From assembly GCA_905236295.1 (NCBI GenBank), contig CAJOQF010000034.1, forward strand, positions 1-24,378: a DNA stretch of 24,378 bases, written 5' to 3'. The position numbers and the translations under genes are program-made. The DNA is from an uncultured Eubacterium sp. Lineage in GTDB: Bacteria > Bacillota > Clostridia > Lachnospirales > Lachnospiraceae. Below, one piece after another: positions 13,940-22,684 of the stretch. The first letter of the stretch is position 1. Every line of letters begins with the position of its first letter. The notes beneath the pieces are model-generated. The model worked only from the letters and a program-made list of their open reading frames with translations. It searched no databases and was not told the DNA's origin.

Positions 13940-15397
13940 TTAAAATCTGAAGTACAAAAACGGATTGTAGCTTCCACTGATCAAAAATGCAACCGATAAT
14001 GCAAATATAACCATCGTCACTATCAATCTGATCACATCTTTGCCGTTATTCTGTTCGGTTCCCTCGTAATTGCACACCTTTTTGTATATCCTTATCGGAA
14101 TGGATGTTGCAATAAATCCGAACACTATGATAGGAAGCAGGTACTGTCCCAGATAGAAGCAGGCTGTTCCGTTGATGAAATCCGTCCCGACTCCAAACAT
14201 ACGCTTTAACTGATCGACGAATGCCATGCCTCCCTCATTTGAGAAAATAACCCATCCGAAGAGCACAACCGCAAGCGTATATATGTGCTTTAGAACTCCC
14301 CAGCAATTGGCACAAAGCTTTTTTAAGACAAACTTTTCAAGGATAAGGAATGCAAAGTAATAGATTCCCCATGCTACAAAGTTCAGTCCGGCGCCGTGCC
14401 ACAATCCGGTCAGTGCCCATACAACTAGCAGATTTATGACCTGTCGCCGTACGCCTTTTTGGTTTCCTCCAAGCGGAATATATACATATTCCTTAAAGAA
14501 GGAGCTCAGTGTCATATGCCATTTGTTCCAGAATTCCGTGATACTCTTCGACTCGTATGGATGGTCGAAGTTCTCAGGGAAATTGAAGCCAAGCATCTTG
14601 CCGATTCCGATAGCCATATCGGAATAAGCGCTGAAATCGAAGTAGATCTGCAGCATATATGCGATCGCCGAAATCCATGAGAGCATTACACTCTGCTCTC
14701 CCTTTGCTATCTGGGAAACAATTTCGGCGCAGGCGTTTGCAACCAGCACCTTTTTACCCAGACCGATCACAAATCGCTCCATTCCCTGCATCAGCTTCTG
14801 CGCGGTAATCTCTCTCTTTGTAATCTCATTTTCCACTTCAGAATATCGGACGATCGGTCCTGCGATCAGCTGTGGAAACAGTGTGATGTACATACAGAAA
14901 TTCAGTGCATTTTTCTGTGCTGCCACCTTTTTTCTGTAGACATCGATCACATATGATAATCCCTGGAATGTAAAGAATGAAATTCCAATCGGAAACGCCA
15001 GACCTACCGGATCAAACTCTAATCCGGCTGCATTCTTCGTGATAAGCGAAACCAGTCCTATTCCGAAATCCAGATACTTAAACACTCCGATCATACCCAA
15101 GTTAAGTATGACCGAGATGACAAGTACAAGCTTTCTCTTCCCCTCAGAAGATGCATTGTTCTCTATAACCAATCCGGAAATATAGTTTATCGCCATCGAT
15201 GTAAGCAAAAGCAGAATATACTTCGGCTCACCGAATCCGTAGAATACTAGGCTGGAAATAAGAAGCCAGATATTTGATATCGGAGTCTTTAATTCCCTTT
15301 TCTTTGAAAGCCTTCCGTCGGCCACCCGGCAGAGACCGTACACCACCAGAACGACCGGCAGGAAGACAAACAAAAATGTTATACCTGAAAATACCAT
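13940..15397 (-). CDS. MBOAT-family membrane O-acyltransferase (AlgI/DltB-like)
   Basis: 485 residues with about ten hydrophobic segments. Family marks are FPIGISFFTFQGLSYVIDVYR (135-155), FPQLIAGPIVRY (174-185), YFDFSAYSDMAIGIGKMLGF (252-271), FWNKWHMTLSSFFKEYVYIP (289-308) followed by LGGN, the catalytic His334 in LTGLWHGAGLNF (329-340), and the C-terminal NPFLYFRF. In AlgI/DltB-type systems this protein moves acyl groups across the membrane to an extracytoplasmic transferase. No dltA or dltC is nearby and the partner is a DHHW protein, so polysaccharide O-acetylation fits better than D-alanylation. The ATG begins one base after the stop of the DUF4358 gene, implying translational coupling. 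Confidence 0.93.
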   Translation of the reverse strand: MVFSGITFLFVFLPVVLVVYGLCRVADGRLSKKRELKTPISNIWLLISSLVFYGFGEPKYILLLLTSMAINYISGLVIENNASSEGKRKLVLVISVILNLGMIGVFKYLDFGIGLVSLITKNAAGLEFDPVGLAFPIGISFFTFQGLSYVIDVYRKKVAAQKNALNFCMYITLFPQLIAGPIVRYSEVENEITKREITAQKLMQGMERFVIGLGKKVLVANACAEIVSQIAKGEQSVMLSWISAIAYMLQIYFDFSAYSDMAIGIGKMLGFNFPENFDHPYESKSITEFWNKWHMTLSSFFKEYVYIPLGGNQKGVRRQVINLLVVWALTGLWHGAGLNFVAWGIYYFAFLILEKFVLKKLCANCWGVLKHIYTLAVVLFGWVIFSNEGGMAFVDQLKRMFGVGTDFINGTACFYLGQYLLPIIVFGFIATSIPIRIYKKVCNYEGTEQNNGKDVIRLIVTMVIFALSVAFLISGSYNPFLYFRF

Positions 15398-15398
15398 C

Positions 15399-15929
15399 TT
15401 ACTTCAATGCGTTCTCAAAAGTCTCTTTTTCAAGTCCGGCCTTCTCTCCGACAAAAAGACCGATATAGTTTCCTTCGTAAACCAGGACAGCATCCTCTAC
15501 CATTGTCACCTGCTCCGGTGCATATTCGGCAAAAGTGCCCTTTCTGTCCTCCAGATGCTTGCTGAGTGAATTCATAACATTTGCCACATCACTGGAATCT
15601 GCAACCTTTACAATAGTTATCTCAGTAGCCATTCCGTCCTTTGAGTAAGAATGGAAATAGCTGTCTATTCTATCGTACTCGGCGTCACACGCAGCGCTGA
15701 ATTTAACCTCAGCGTTTTCATCTTCGGAAGTGTCTGTCACCATCTCGGGAAGTGTAGTGTCCTCAGACACTACCTTCTCTCCGACTTCTATCACGCTTAC
15801 ATTTGCATTTACAGTGTCAGATACCTCTGCAGGCTCTGATTTCTTTCCACATGCAGTGGCAGACATACAGATCACAAGACCAAGCGCAGCCAGGCATACC
15901 ACTTTTTTCACACTAAACAATTTCTTCAT
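15399..15929 (-). CDS. DUF4358 lipoprotein
   Basis: 176 residues with GAGGAGA before the ATG at 15929. A lipoprotein signal peptide ends in SATAC with Cys27 as the lipidated residue. An acidic, Ser/Thr/Asp-rich linker (about 30-75) leads to a DUF4358 domain (about 78-172) whose TEITIVKVADSSDVANVMNSL and YAPEQ segments are typical. Function is unknown; in Lachnospiraceae such lipoproteins are often beside MBOAT/DHHW genes. It lies 29 bases after the transglutaminase-like gene and is coupled to the MBOAT gene, so it probably belongs to the same surface complex. Confidence 0.78.
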   Translation of the reverse strand: MKKLFSVKKVVCLAALGLVICMSATACGKKSEPAEVSDTVNANVSVIEVGEKVVSEDTTLPEMVTDTSEDENAEVKFSAACDAEYDRIDSYFHSYSKDGMATEITIVKVADSSDVANVMNSLSKHLEDRKGTFAEYAPEQVTMVEDAVLVYEGNYIGLFVGEKAGLEKETFENALK

Positions 15930-15958
15930 ATCTCTCCTCTTAATTAAATCAAAATTTT

Positions 15959-17149
15959 TTATGCTGCCGGTTCCATCCCCTCTTCTTCGATATATTCAGT
16001 CCCGACATCTCCTGCATCGTCAACATACCCATCAGTGAACAGGGATGTTCCGAACTCTTCATTTATAAGGTTGTACATATCGTTAACCTTCTCCGGATCA
16101 TATGAACCTAGATCCTGCTCATTTGCGTCTGTAACATAGAGGCAAAGAATTGCTTTGTTATCTCCGGTCGCCCACGAATAGCTGATGTATTTGCTGTCAA
16201 ATCCAGGCATCTCACCACTCATGAACGCCTCGTTCATAACATTGACCATAAGCTCAACATTCTCCATCATTTCTTCATCAGCATTCTTTATGTTGTAATA
16301 CAATGAGTATGACTTGGTGTTTCCGTTTGACTTCTTATAGATAGTCTTCGGAATCTTGTTTATATCGTCAAGATCCTTTGCATTCTGGTTTGCATAAGTG
16401 TACTCGATCTTGTCAGCTGCCGGAAGTGTATCTCTTCCAGCCCATTCGTTATCCTGCGCGCGCATAGCGTCTGTAAGGTTGAATGTTGAATAGTTGTGTG
16501 AAGAAGAATCGCTGTAGCAGTCTACGTGATACCATCCCTTGTCATCAAGCTGTACAAGATCCCAGCTGTGATAATCGTTGTGAACAATGTGGCAATCAAG
16601 GCCGATCATGTTTACAAGAAGTCTGAACGTGGTCGCATATCCAACACACACGGCTTTTTTTCCCTTTAACACACCGTAAGGAGTGCCTACAGCGTCAGTG
16701 GCGCTGGTTCCCTCCATCTGAAGAGCGGTGCTCTCTCCGGTCTCAACGTTGTCAACGATCCAGTCGTAAATGGCTTTCTCTTTCTCATAAGTTGACATGT
16801 TGTCCTTGATCACTTCCTTTAATACAGCGCTTGCCATATCATATGTCTCTTTGTCCGTACCGGTAAGTCCCGACGGATCATTTTTAAGATATGCGTCTGA
16901 GATGTTCTTTGTGCTCTTGATCTCATAAGTCTCACCTACGAGGAATCCATCCTCTATGTAGTCGCTGTCTTTTGCCAGTTCCTCAGCCTGAGCCTTAATC
17001 TGATCATCCACATACTTGGTGATCTTTGCGTTTGCCGCTTTTGTGCTGTTCATGAAAACAATCATCAGACAAATCACTACGACTACTGCTGCGAGTGTCA
17101 CGATTCCGAATATTGTTGACATGAAACCCTTTTTCTGTTCGTTAATCAT
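15959..17149 (-). CDS. Membrane-anchored transglutaminase-like protein
   Basis: 396 residues from the ATG at 17149, with AAGGAG at 17162-17157 seven bases upstream. An ATG at 17155 overlaps the ligA stop as ATGA but is too close to that site. A single N-terminal membrane helix (about 10-31) is followed by a helical linker and a transglutaminase-like domain. KKAVCVGYATTFRLLVNMIG contains Cys168, NDYHSWD contains His194, and GWYHVDCYSD contains Asp210, so the Cys-His-Asp triad is complete. Surface-anchored members in Gram-positives act as peptidases, or as crosslinking or acyl-transfer enzymes on cell-wall proteins. The region after about 270 shows no recognised domain and ends in an acidic tail. 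It sits between ligA and the O-acylation genes. Confidence 0.85.
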   Translation of the reverse strand: MINEQKKGFMSTIFGIVTLAAVVVVICLMIVFMNSTKAANAKITKYVDDQIKAQAEELAKDSDYIEDGFLVGETYEIKSTKNISDAYLKNDPSGLTGTDKETYDMASAVLKEVIKDNMSTYEKEKAIYDWIVDNVETGESTALQMEGTSATDAVGTPYGVLKGKKAVCVGYATTFRLLVNMIGLDCHIVHNDYHSWDLVQLDDKGWYHVDCYSDSSSHNYSTFNLTDAMRAQDNEWAGRDTLPAADKIEYTYANQNAKDLDDINKIPKTIYKKSNGNTKSYSLYYNIKNADEEMMENVELMVNVMNEAFMSGEMPGFDSKYISYSWATGDNKAILCLYVTDANEQDLGSYDPEKVNDMYNLINEEFGTSLFTDGYVDDAGDVGTEYIEEEGMEPAA

Positions 17150-17151
17150 TT

Positions 17152-19179
17152 TCATTCTCCTTTTCCAAACATGGTTATAAATTCATCCTCTGAGATGATG
17201 GGAATGCCTAGTTCCCTCGCTTTCACATTCTTGGATGAAGTCGATTCGACATCATTGTTTACAAGATACGCGGTCTTCTTTGATACCGAACCCGCGACCT
17301 TTCCGCCGCACGAATCAACATAAGCCTTGAATTCGCTCCTGTTTTTGAAACTGTGCACATCACCTGTGATCACAAAAGTCAATCCAAACATACTTCCCTC
17401 TGAATTGTCTTTTGCCTCCCCATCAGTGATATTAACAAATTCCAAAAGTGCTTCAAACTCACTCTTATCACACTTTTCGTACCAGGCAAGCGCATTTGCA
17501 GACCGCTCGGGGCCAATTCCGTCGATTTCCTCAAATGACTCTCCCGTCTCAAGCTGTTTTAAGAACGCATCGAAACCGATAGCTTCCACTATCTTCTTCG
17601 CCGCATCTATTCCAATCATTGGAATGCAGAGGGCGTAGATGAAATTGACAGCCTTTACGCTCCTGCTGCCATCGATGGCGGTTTTAAGATTCTCCACGGA
17701 TTTCTCGCCGAATCCCTCCATCTCCTTTATGGCATCATAGTGCGCATCCAATCGGTAAATGTCTGCAAACGAGTGGATAAATCCAAGGTTTACAAATTTG
17801 AGGATCGTCTGTATCGACAGTCCGTCGATATCCATTCCCTGCTTGCTAACAAATCTTGTGAAATTCTTTACCCTCTTGGCACTGCAGTCGGGATTGATAC
17901 AGTGCAGGGTTTTCGTTCCGCTGAACGCACTGACCCTTACCTCGGTCGGAGCGTGACAGACCGGACATTTATCAGGAATTACAAATACTCTGCTTGACTC
18001 TTTTACGGAAATGACCTTCGGTATGATCTTGTTTGCCTTTATAACCTCAACCGTACAGCCGTCCCCGATTCCCAGTCTCTCCATCTCGCTGATATTGCAG
18101 AGAGAGGCACGTGAAACCGTGGTTCCCTCAAGCTGCACCGGCTCGAATATAGCCACCGGTGAGATCGTGCTGGCTGCTGCCGACCACTCGATTTCCCTCA
18201 AGGTTGAGAGTGCGGATACATCCTGCCATTTAAAAGCAAGTCCCGCCCTGGTCGCATGGTGGCCGGTCACGGAACCGCCGCTGGCATAAACGATGTCGTC
18301 ATAGCAGATCACAAGTCCGTCCACCGGAATGTCCATCTGCCCCGAATCCACCTTGTCGCTCCAGCGCGCTATGGCATCGTCAACTCCGTCCGCGAACAGT
18401 TCCTCCCGCTCAACCACGACAAAACCCATACTCCCGAGGGCATCCATTCGTCTGCCCCAGCTGTTCATATCAAACAGCTCCTCTCCGAGTTTGATCTCGT
18501 CATCATCAAGCGCAACCAGAGTAAACGCATTAAAGCTCACCCGGCGTTTTTTCACCTCCGCCGGATCATCGAGCGACAGAGTACCTGATGCAAGGTTTCT
18601 CGGGTTTGCATACTTATAGTCATCCTCCATAGTCGCATTTATCATATCGAAATCCGTATATGATATAGTCGCCTCCCCGCGGATGACCATATGACCTTTG
18701 TACTCGATTTCAAGTGGAATGTTTCTTATGGCATTCTTAAGCGCGGTAATATTTTTACCCGCAACTCCGCTTCCCCTTGTCACGATCTTTGAGAGTGTGC
18801 CTCCGTCATAGGTAAGCACCAACGTCAAACCGTCAAGCTTCCACGAAAGCCAGATTTTTCTCTCCCCCGCCCATTTCTTCAGTTCGTCGACGCTCTTGGT
18901 CTTTGCCAGTGAGAGCGCCGGGTACTCATGCGGTTCCCTGTTTGAATTCGAAGATGAATCGCTGACATTGACCGTCGGAGAGTTGGCTCTTACTATGCCG
19001 GTCTCATCCTCAAGCTGTTTCAACTCATCAAACGCCTCATCCCACTCGAAGTTTGACATTATCTCGTCGCCGCCACCGTAATAGCTGTCCGATGCCTTGT
19101 TTAACAATTCAACCAGTTCATCGATTCGTTCTTCTGCGGCTGAGCCTGTCGAAGCCACGTTATGTAATTCCTTATCCAT
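17152..19179 (-). CDS. ligA: NAD-dependent DNA ligase LigA, divergent form
   Basis: 675 residues with GGAGG nine bases before the ATG. All LigA domains are present: domain Ia (SYYGGGDEIMSNFEWDEAFDEL, 32-53), adenylation domain with Lys114 in KLDG (114-117), OB fold, zinc finger (Cys405, Cys408, Cys427, Cys432), helix-hairpin-helix repeats (about 448-575) and a BRCT domain (about 597-672). Conserved Arg135, Glu169 (IRGEA), Arg194 (NPRN), Asp287 and Lys317 (AFKW) are kept. Other residues differ from canonical LigA: TRGSG for TRGDG, GKNIT for GEDVT, SWK for the acidic residue two before the lysine, and Cys292 where Escherichia coli has the motif IV Lys290. It may be a second, specialised LigA. 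The start overlaps the end of the COG2509 gene by eight bases. Confidence 0.88.
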   Translation of the reverse strand: MDKELHNVASTGSAAEERIDELVELLNKASDSYYGGGDEIMSNFEWDEAFDELKQLEDETGIVRANSPTVNVSDSSSNSNREPHEYPALSLAKTKSVDELKKWAGERKIWLSWKLDGLTLVLTYDGGTLSKIVTRGSGVAGKNITALKNAIRNIPLEIEYKGHMVIRGEATISYTDFDMINATMEDDYKYANPRNLASGTLSLDDPAEVKKRRVSFNAFTLVALDDDEIKLGEELFDMNSWGRRMDALGSMGFVVVEREELFADGVDDAIARWSDKVDSGQMDIPVDGLVICYDDIVYASGGSVTGHHATRAGLAFKWQDVSALSTLREIEWSAAASTISPVAIFEPVQLEGTTVSRASLCNISEMERLGIGDGCTVEVIKANKIIPKVISVKESSRVFVIPDKCPVCHAPTEVRVSAFSGTKTLHCINPDCSAKRVKNFTRFVSKQGMDIDGLSIQTILKFVNLGFIHSFADIYRLDAHYDAIKEMEGFGEKSVENLKTAIDGSRSVKAVNFIYALCIPMIGIDAAKKIVEAIGFDAFLKQLETGESFEEIDGIGPERSANALAWYEKCDKSEFEALLEFVNITDGEAKDNSEGSMFGLTFVITGDVHSFKNRSEFKAYVDSCGGKVAGSVSKKTAYLVNNDVESTSSKNVKARELGIPIISEDEFITMFGKGE

Positions 19180-20767
19180 TTATAATCGCCTCCGCTACTT
19201 TTAATCCGTCCATCGCAGCCGAGGTTATCCCCCCGGCATATCCGGCACCTTCCCCGCAGGGATACATGCCTCTTATATTGCTCTGGAAACTCTCATCTCT
19301 GTTTATGCGAACCGGTGCAGATGTCCTGCTCTCGATCGCAGAAAGGATTGCATCCTCCCTGTCAAATCCGCTTATCCTCGTGCCGAAGTATTCCATTGCC
19401 TCTATAAACGCCTCTTTCATATCCCCTGAGAAAAGACTGCTTACATCACCGAATGTTCTTTGGCCTTTTGTGGCCGATTCAAACTCTCCGTAAGCTGAGG
19501 ACACTCTTCCGGCTTTATAGTCTTTATAGAGCTGTTGAGGAATTTTGCCACCGCCGATACGGTATGCCTCCTCCTCAATTTTCCTTTGAAATCTTACTCC
19601 ACAGAGTGCATCGTCACCTTCAAAATCATCCGGCGTCACGCTGATGATTATGGCGCTGTTGGCATTGCTGCCGTCACGCTTTGAGTAACTCATTCCGTTT
19701 ACGGCAATTCGACCTTCCTCGGATGAAGCGTTTACAACAAATCCACCCGGACACATACAGAACGAATAGACACTTCGTCCGTTCGTCGCCTGAAATGTGA
19801 GTTTGTACGGTGCAGGAGGCAGATGTTCATCCTTCACATGAGAATACTGACTGTCATCGATCATCTCCTGGGGATGCTCAACTCTGAATCCTACCGCGAA
19901 AGCTTTTGGTTTCATTGATACATCATTATTAAGGAGCATCTCATAGGTATCTCTGGCAGAATGGCCAATGGCAAGCACCAGCGTCTCTGCCTCCATGATT
20001 CGCTCCCTATTATTTTCAATATCGCAGACCCTGATAGACTTTATACTACTGTTTTCCATCATAATGGCATCAAGTCTCGTATTGAAAAGATATTCTCCAC
20101 CGAGAGATATGATTTCCTCTCTCATATTCTTTAATATATCTTTAAGCACATCAGTTCCAATATGCGGTTTTGCGTCATAGATTATCTCGTCCGAGGCTCC
20201 GTATTTGACAAATGTATCAAGCACAAACCTTCCTCTTCCACCCTTGTCCTTTATCGAGGTGTTGAGTTTACCGTCCGAAAATGTACCGGCTCCTCCCTCT
20301 CCGAATGACACATTGCAGTTTGTATCAAGCGCACCTCCGTTCCAGAATTCGGACACCTTCTCTGTCCTCGAATCAACGTCCTTACCACGCTCAATGATAA
20401 TCGGCTTAAATCCTCTTATCGCCAGCGCATATGCGCAAAAAAGCCCTGCCGGGCCACAGCCAACTATAACAGGGCGTTTATCCGGCTTATTTTGAGGTAT
20501 GGGAATCTCATAGATATCCGGATTGTATTTCGAAACTGACTTGTCTTTGTTTCTCTTTAACAGGGCATTTTCCGCCCCCTCGCTTTTTAAGGTTGCCGCC
20601 ACAGAGTACACAAAGCATACTCTGCCTCTTCTTGCATCTATCGATCTCCTGACGATAACGAAATCGGTTATCTCACCGACAGATATACGCAGGTGTCCGG
20701 CAGCCTTCTCCTTCAAGTCATTTATATCTTTGTCGATATCCAACTTAATATTGCTAATCTTAATCAT
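19172..20767 (-). CDS. COG2509-type FAD-dependent dehydrogenase
   Basis: 531 residues. A small N-terminal domain (about 1-90) includes the family stretch VRRSIDARRGRVCFVYSVAA (39-58). It precedes an FAD Rossmann fold with PVIVGCGPAGLFCAYALA (99-116) and IIIERG. SFGEGGAGTFSDGKLNT (near 154-170), LAIGHSARDTYEML (near 265-278) and the C-terminal GMYPCGEGAGYAGGITSAAMDG are diagnostic of this widespread, uncharacterised cytosolic group. The substrate is unknown. It overlaps the esterase gene upstream by eight bases and the ligA gene downstream by eight, so the three are tightly coupled. No strong ribosome binding site is visible. Confidence 0.9.
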   Translation of the reverse strand: MIKISNIKLDIDKDINDLKEKAAGHLRISVGEITDFVIVRRSIDARRGRVCFVYSVAATLKSEGAENALLKRNKDKSVSKYNPDIYEIPIPQNKPDKRPVIVGCGPAGLFCAYALAIRGFKPIIIERGKDVDSRTEKVSEFWNGGALDTNCNVSFGEGGAGTFSDGKLNTSIKDKGGRGRFVLDTFVKYGASDEIIYDAKPHIGTDVLKDILKNMREEIISLGGEYLFNTRLDAIMMENSSIKSIRVCDIENNRERIMEAETLVLAIGHSARDTYEMLLNNDVSMKPKAFAVGFRVEHPQEMIDDSQYSHVKDEHLPPAPYKLTFQATNGRSVYSFCMCPGGFVVNASSEEGRIAVNGMSYSKRDGSNANSAIIISVTPDDFEGDDALCGVRFQRKIEEEAYRIGGGKIPQQLYKDYKAGRVSSAYGEFESATKGQRTFGDVSSLFSGDMKEAFIEAMEYFGTRISGFDREDAILSAIESRTSAPVRINRDESFQSNIRGMYPCGEGAGYAGGITSAAMDGLKVAEAIING

Positions 20768-21407
20768 ATATTTTATACTCTGCTCTGATTATCTTTTCGA
20801 ACTCGTCGGCAAGCGTCGCATGGGCGTCCGGCATAAGGTGAAGTGAATCCGCCTCTGACGGTCTGATATACTCTGCCGCATTGAAGAATATACACCCGTT
20901 CTTTTCAGCCACCGCCTTGTAGTACGGCGGGAACTCCTTTGATTTTTTGATTGCCGCCTCTGAAAACGACATTCTAAACGGGGATGATTTTATGCCCTCG
21001 CCGATCTCCGGCGGCGAAACAAGGATTATTTTCGGCTCAAACCCCTGCTTTACCCTCAAAAATGAACGGGTCGTCTCGACAAGGACCGAAGCGCCGTAGG
21101 CTATCTGTTTTGCACTCTTTCGAAACACGGTCTTTAGATCGTTGCTACCGAGCATAAGTATCATCACATCCACAGGCTTATGCGTGTTAAGGCACGGCTT
21201 CAAATACAGCAGTCCGTTCTTCCACGCCTCGATCGGGTGCTCATATATCGTGGTTCTGCCGTTGCAGCCCTCCTCGATAACGTTAAATCTGTCACCTAGC
21301 TGCTTTTGAAGCCTGCCCGTCCATCTCACCTCCGGAGGAAACCTCTTCCCCGTCACTGGGTCATAACCGTATGTATTTGAATCTCCGTAACATAGTATAC
21401 TTATCAT
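20760..21407 (-). CDS. SGNH/GDSL esterase
   Basis: 215 residues with AGGAG nine bases before the ATG. All four SGNH blocks are present: GDSNTYG (8-14) with nucleophile Ser10, EEGCNGRTT (45-53) with the oxyanion Gly/Asn, MLGSNDL (85-91) with Asn89, and DSLHL with Asp187 and His190. No signal peptide is seen, so it probably acts in the cytoplasm. Closest pattern matches are arylesterase or acyl-hydrolase members whose start is also GDSNTYGYDP. It may remove acyl groups from small esters. It overlaps the COG2509 flavoprotein gene, which is otherwise unrelated. Confidence 0.9.
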   Translation of the reverse strand: MISILCYGDSNTYGYDPVTGKRFPPEVRWTGRLQKQLGDRFNVIEEGCNGRTTIYEHPIEAWKNGLLYLKPCLNTHKPVDVMILMLGSNDLKTVFRKSAKQIAYGASVLVETTRSFLRVKQGFEPKIILVSPPEIGEGIKSSPFRMSFSEAAIKKSKEFPPYYKAVAEKNGCIFFNAAEYIRPSEADSLHLMPDAHATLADEFEKIIRAEYKIYD

Positions 21408-21463
21408 TTATTTTTTCTCCTATTGAAGTAAAAATCTCTGAGCTCGGAGTTTTTCGTCTATCA

Positions 21464-22669
21464 CTACTTTGCGGCTAAATGTCCGCTTGTGAATGCCCAC
21501 TGCAGATTGTATCCGCCGCAGCGTCCGTCGACGTCGAGCAGTTCTCCGCAAAAATACAATCCCGGGACTTTTAGTGACTGAAATCCGTCGTCAATCTCGT
21601 CAAGCGGCACCCCGCCCGCAGTGGTCTGCGCCCGGTCAAAACCAAGCGGTGCGCTCACTTTTATTATGTCGCCCTTTATTATATCACATATACGCTTAAA
21701 GTCATCCTCTTTAATCGCACCGTATTTTCCGTTTACATGTGCTTTTTTTAGTACATAAGAAATCAGCTTTTTGTTTAGCAGCCCCGCAAGCGCGTCAACA
21801 CAGGCAAGACATTCTTTATATTTCTTCCTGGATTTAAGATTTTCAATCAGTTCCTCGCCGGAAATTTCCGGAATATAGTCGATCGCAATCTCGACATTTT
21901 TTCCTTCTTTCAGCTCATATCCCGCGATCCGGCTAAGCTGAAATACCGGTATCCCCGACAGGCCATAGTCAGTTATCTGGAGCTGTCCTTCCTCCGTACA
22001 TAATTCTCTGCCGTCGGATAAGAGCTTCATAGCGACATCAACTCTCACACCTGCTATGCCCTTGAAATCGCCCTCACACTCAAGGGGAACGAGTGACGGA
22101 ACAATAGGTGTGATCGAATGTCCGAAGCTTCTGGCAAGCTTATATCCATCTCCGTTGCTTCCGGTCTTCGGCGCAGCTTTTCCGCCTGTTGCAATAATGA
22201 GTCGCCCGGACTCTATCCTGCCCTTGTCTGTGTTTATCTCGAAGACTTCCCCCTTCTTCTTAGCAGAAAAGATCTTCACGTCACAGACGACCCTGACCCC
22301 GAGTCTGTCGAGCTCAAACCTCATCACGTCAAGTATGGATGTGGCTGTCTCAGAATTCGGATAAGCGTATCCGTTTTTTATCTTCGCCGGAACTCCGAGT
22401 TCATCAAAAAATGATATCAATTCATCTTTCCCGAAACGTTCCAACGCCGACATGACAAATGCAGGGTGCCCCGTGCGGTAACACGAAGCATCCTGCATAG
22501 TATTTGTAAAATTACATTTTCCGTTTCCGGTCGATAATAGTTTCTTTCCGATGCGCTCGCCCTTTTCAAAGAGAACCACATCGGCTCCGGCTCTCGCCGC
22601 GGTGATGGCAGCCATCATACCCGAGGCACCGCCACCTATTATCGCCGTATCATAATGCATATTATTCAT
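21464..22669 (-). CDS. HI0933/YhiN-family FAD-binding flavoprotein
   Basis: 401 residues. The FAD-binding site is IIGGGASGMMAAITAARAG (10-28). Family signatures are RIGKKLLSTGNGKCNFTN (40-57), LIIATGGKAAPKTGSNGDGY (near 156-175), then TTAGGVPLDEI, GLYFCGELLDVDGRCGGYN and the LQWAFTSGHLAA ending. Members are called HI0933-like or aminoacetone oxidase family proteins; the physiological substrate is unsettled. The start has only a weak AAG 15 bases from the thrC stop, so translation may depend on coupling; an ATG at 22660 is also possible. Confidence 0.92.
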   Translation of the reverse strand: MNNMHYDTAIIGGGASGMMAAITAARAGADVVLFEKGERIGKKLLSTGNGKCNFTNTMQDASCYRTGHPAFVMSALERFGKDELISFFDELGVPAKIKNGYAYPNSETATSILDVMRFELDRLGVRVVCDVKIFSAKKKGEVFEINTDKGRIESGRLIIATGGKAAPKTGSNGDGYKLARSFGHSITPIVPSLVPLECEGDFKGIAGVRVDVAMKLLSDGRELCTEEGQLQITDYGLSGIPVFQLSRIAGYELKEGKNVEIAIDYIPEISGEELIENLKSRKKYKECLACVDALAGLLNKKLISYVLKKAHVNGKYGAIKEDDFKRICDIIKGDIIKVSAPLGFDRAQTTAGGVPLDEIDDGFQSLKVPGLYFCGELLDVDGRCGGYNLQWAFTSGHLAAK

Positions 22670-22684
22670 ATTAATAATCTGTTC

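Noticed and set aside
13940..15397. DltB of a D-alanylation operon
   Set aside because: No dltA, dltC or dltD is nearby; the partner has a DHHW/AlgX-like motif, which points to O-acetylation.
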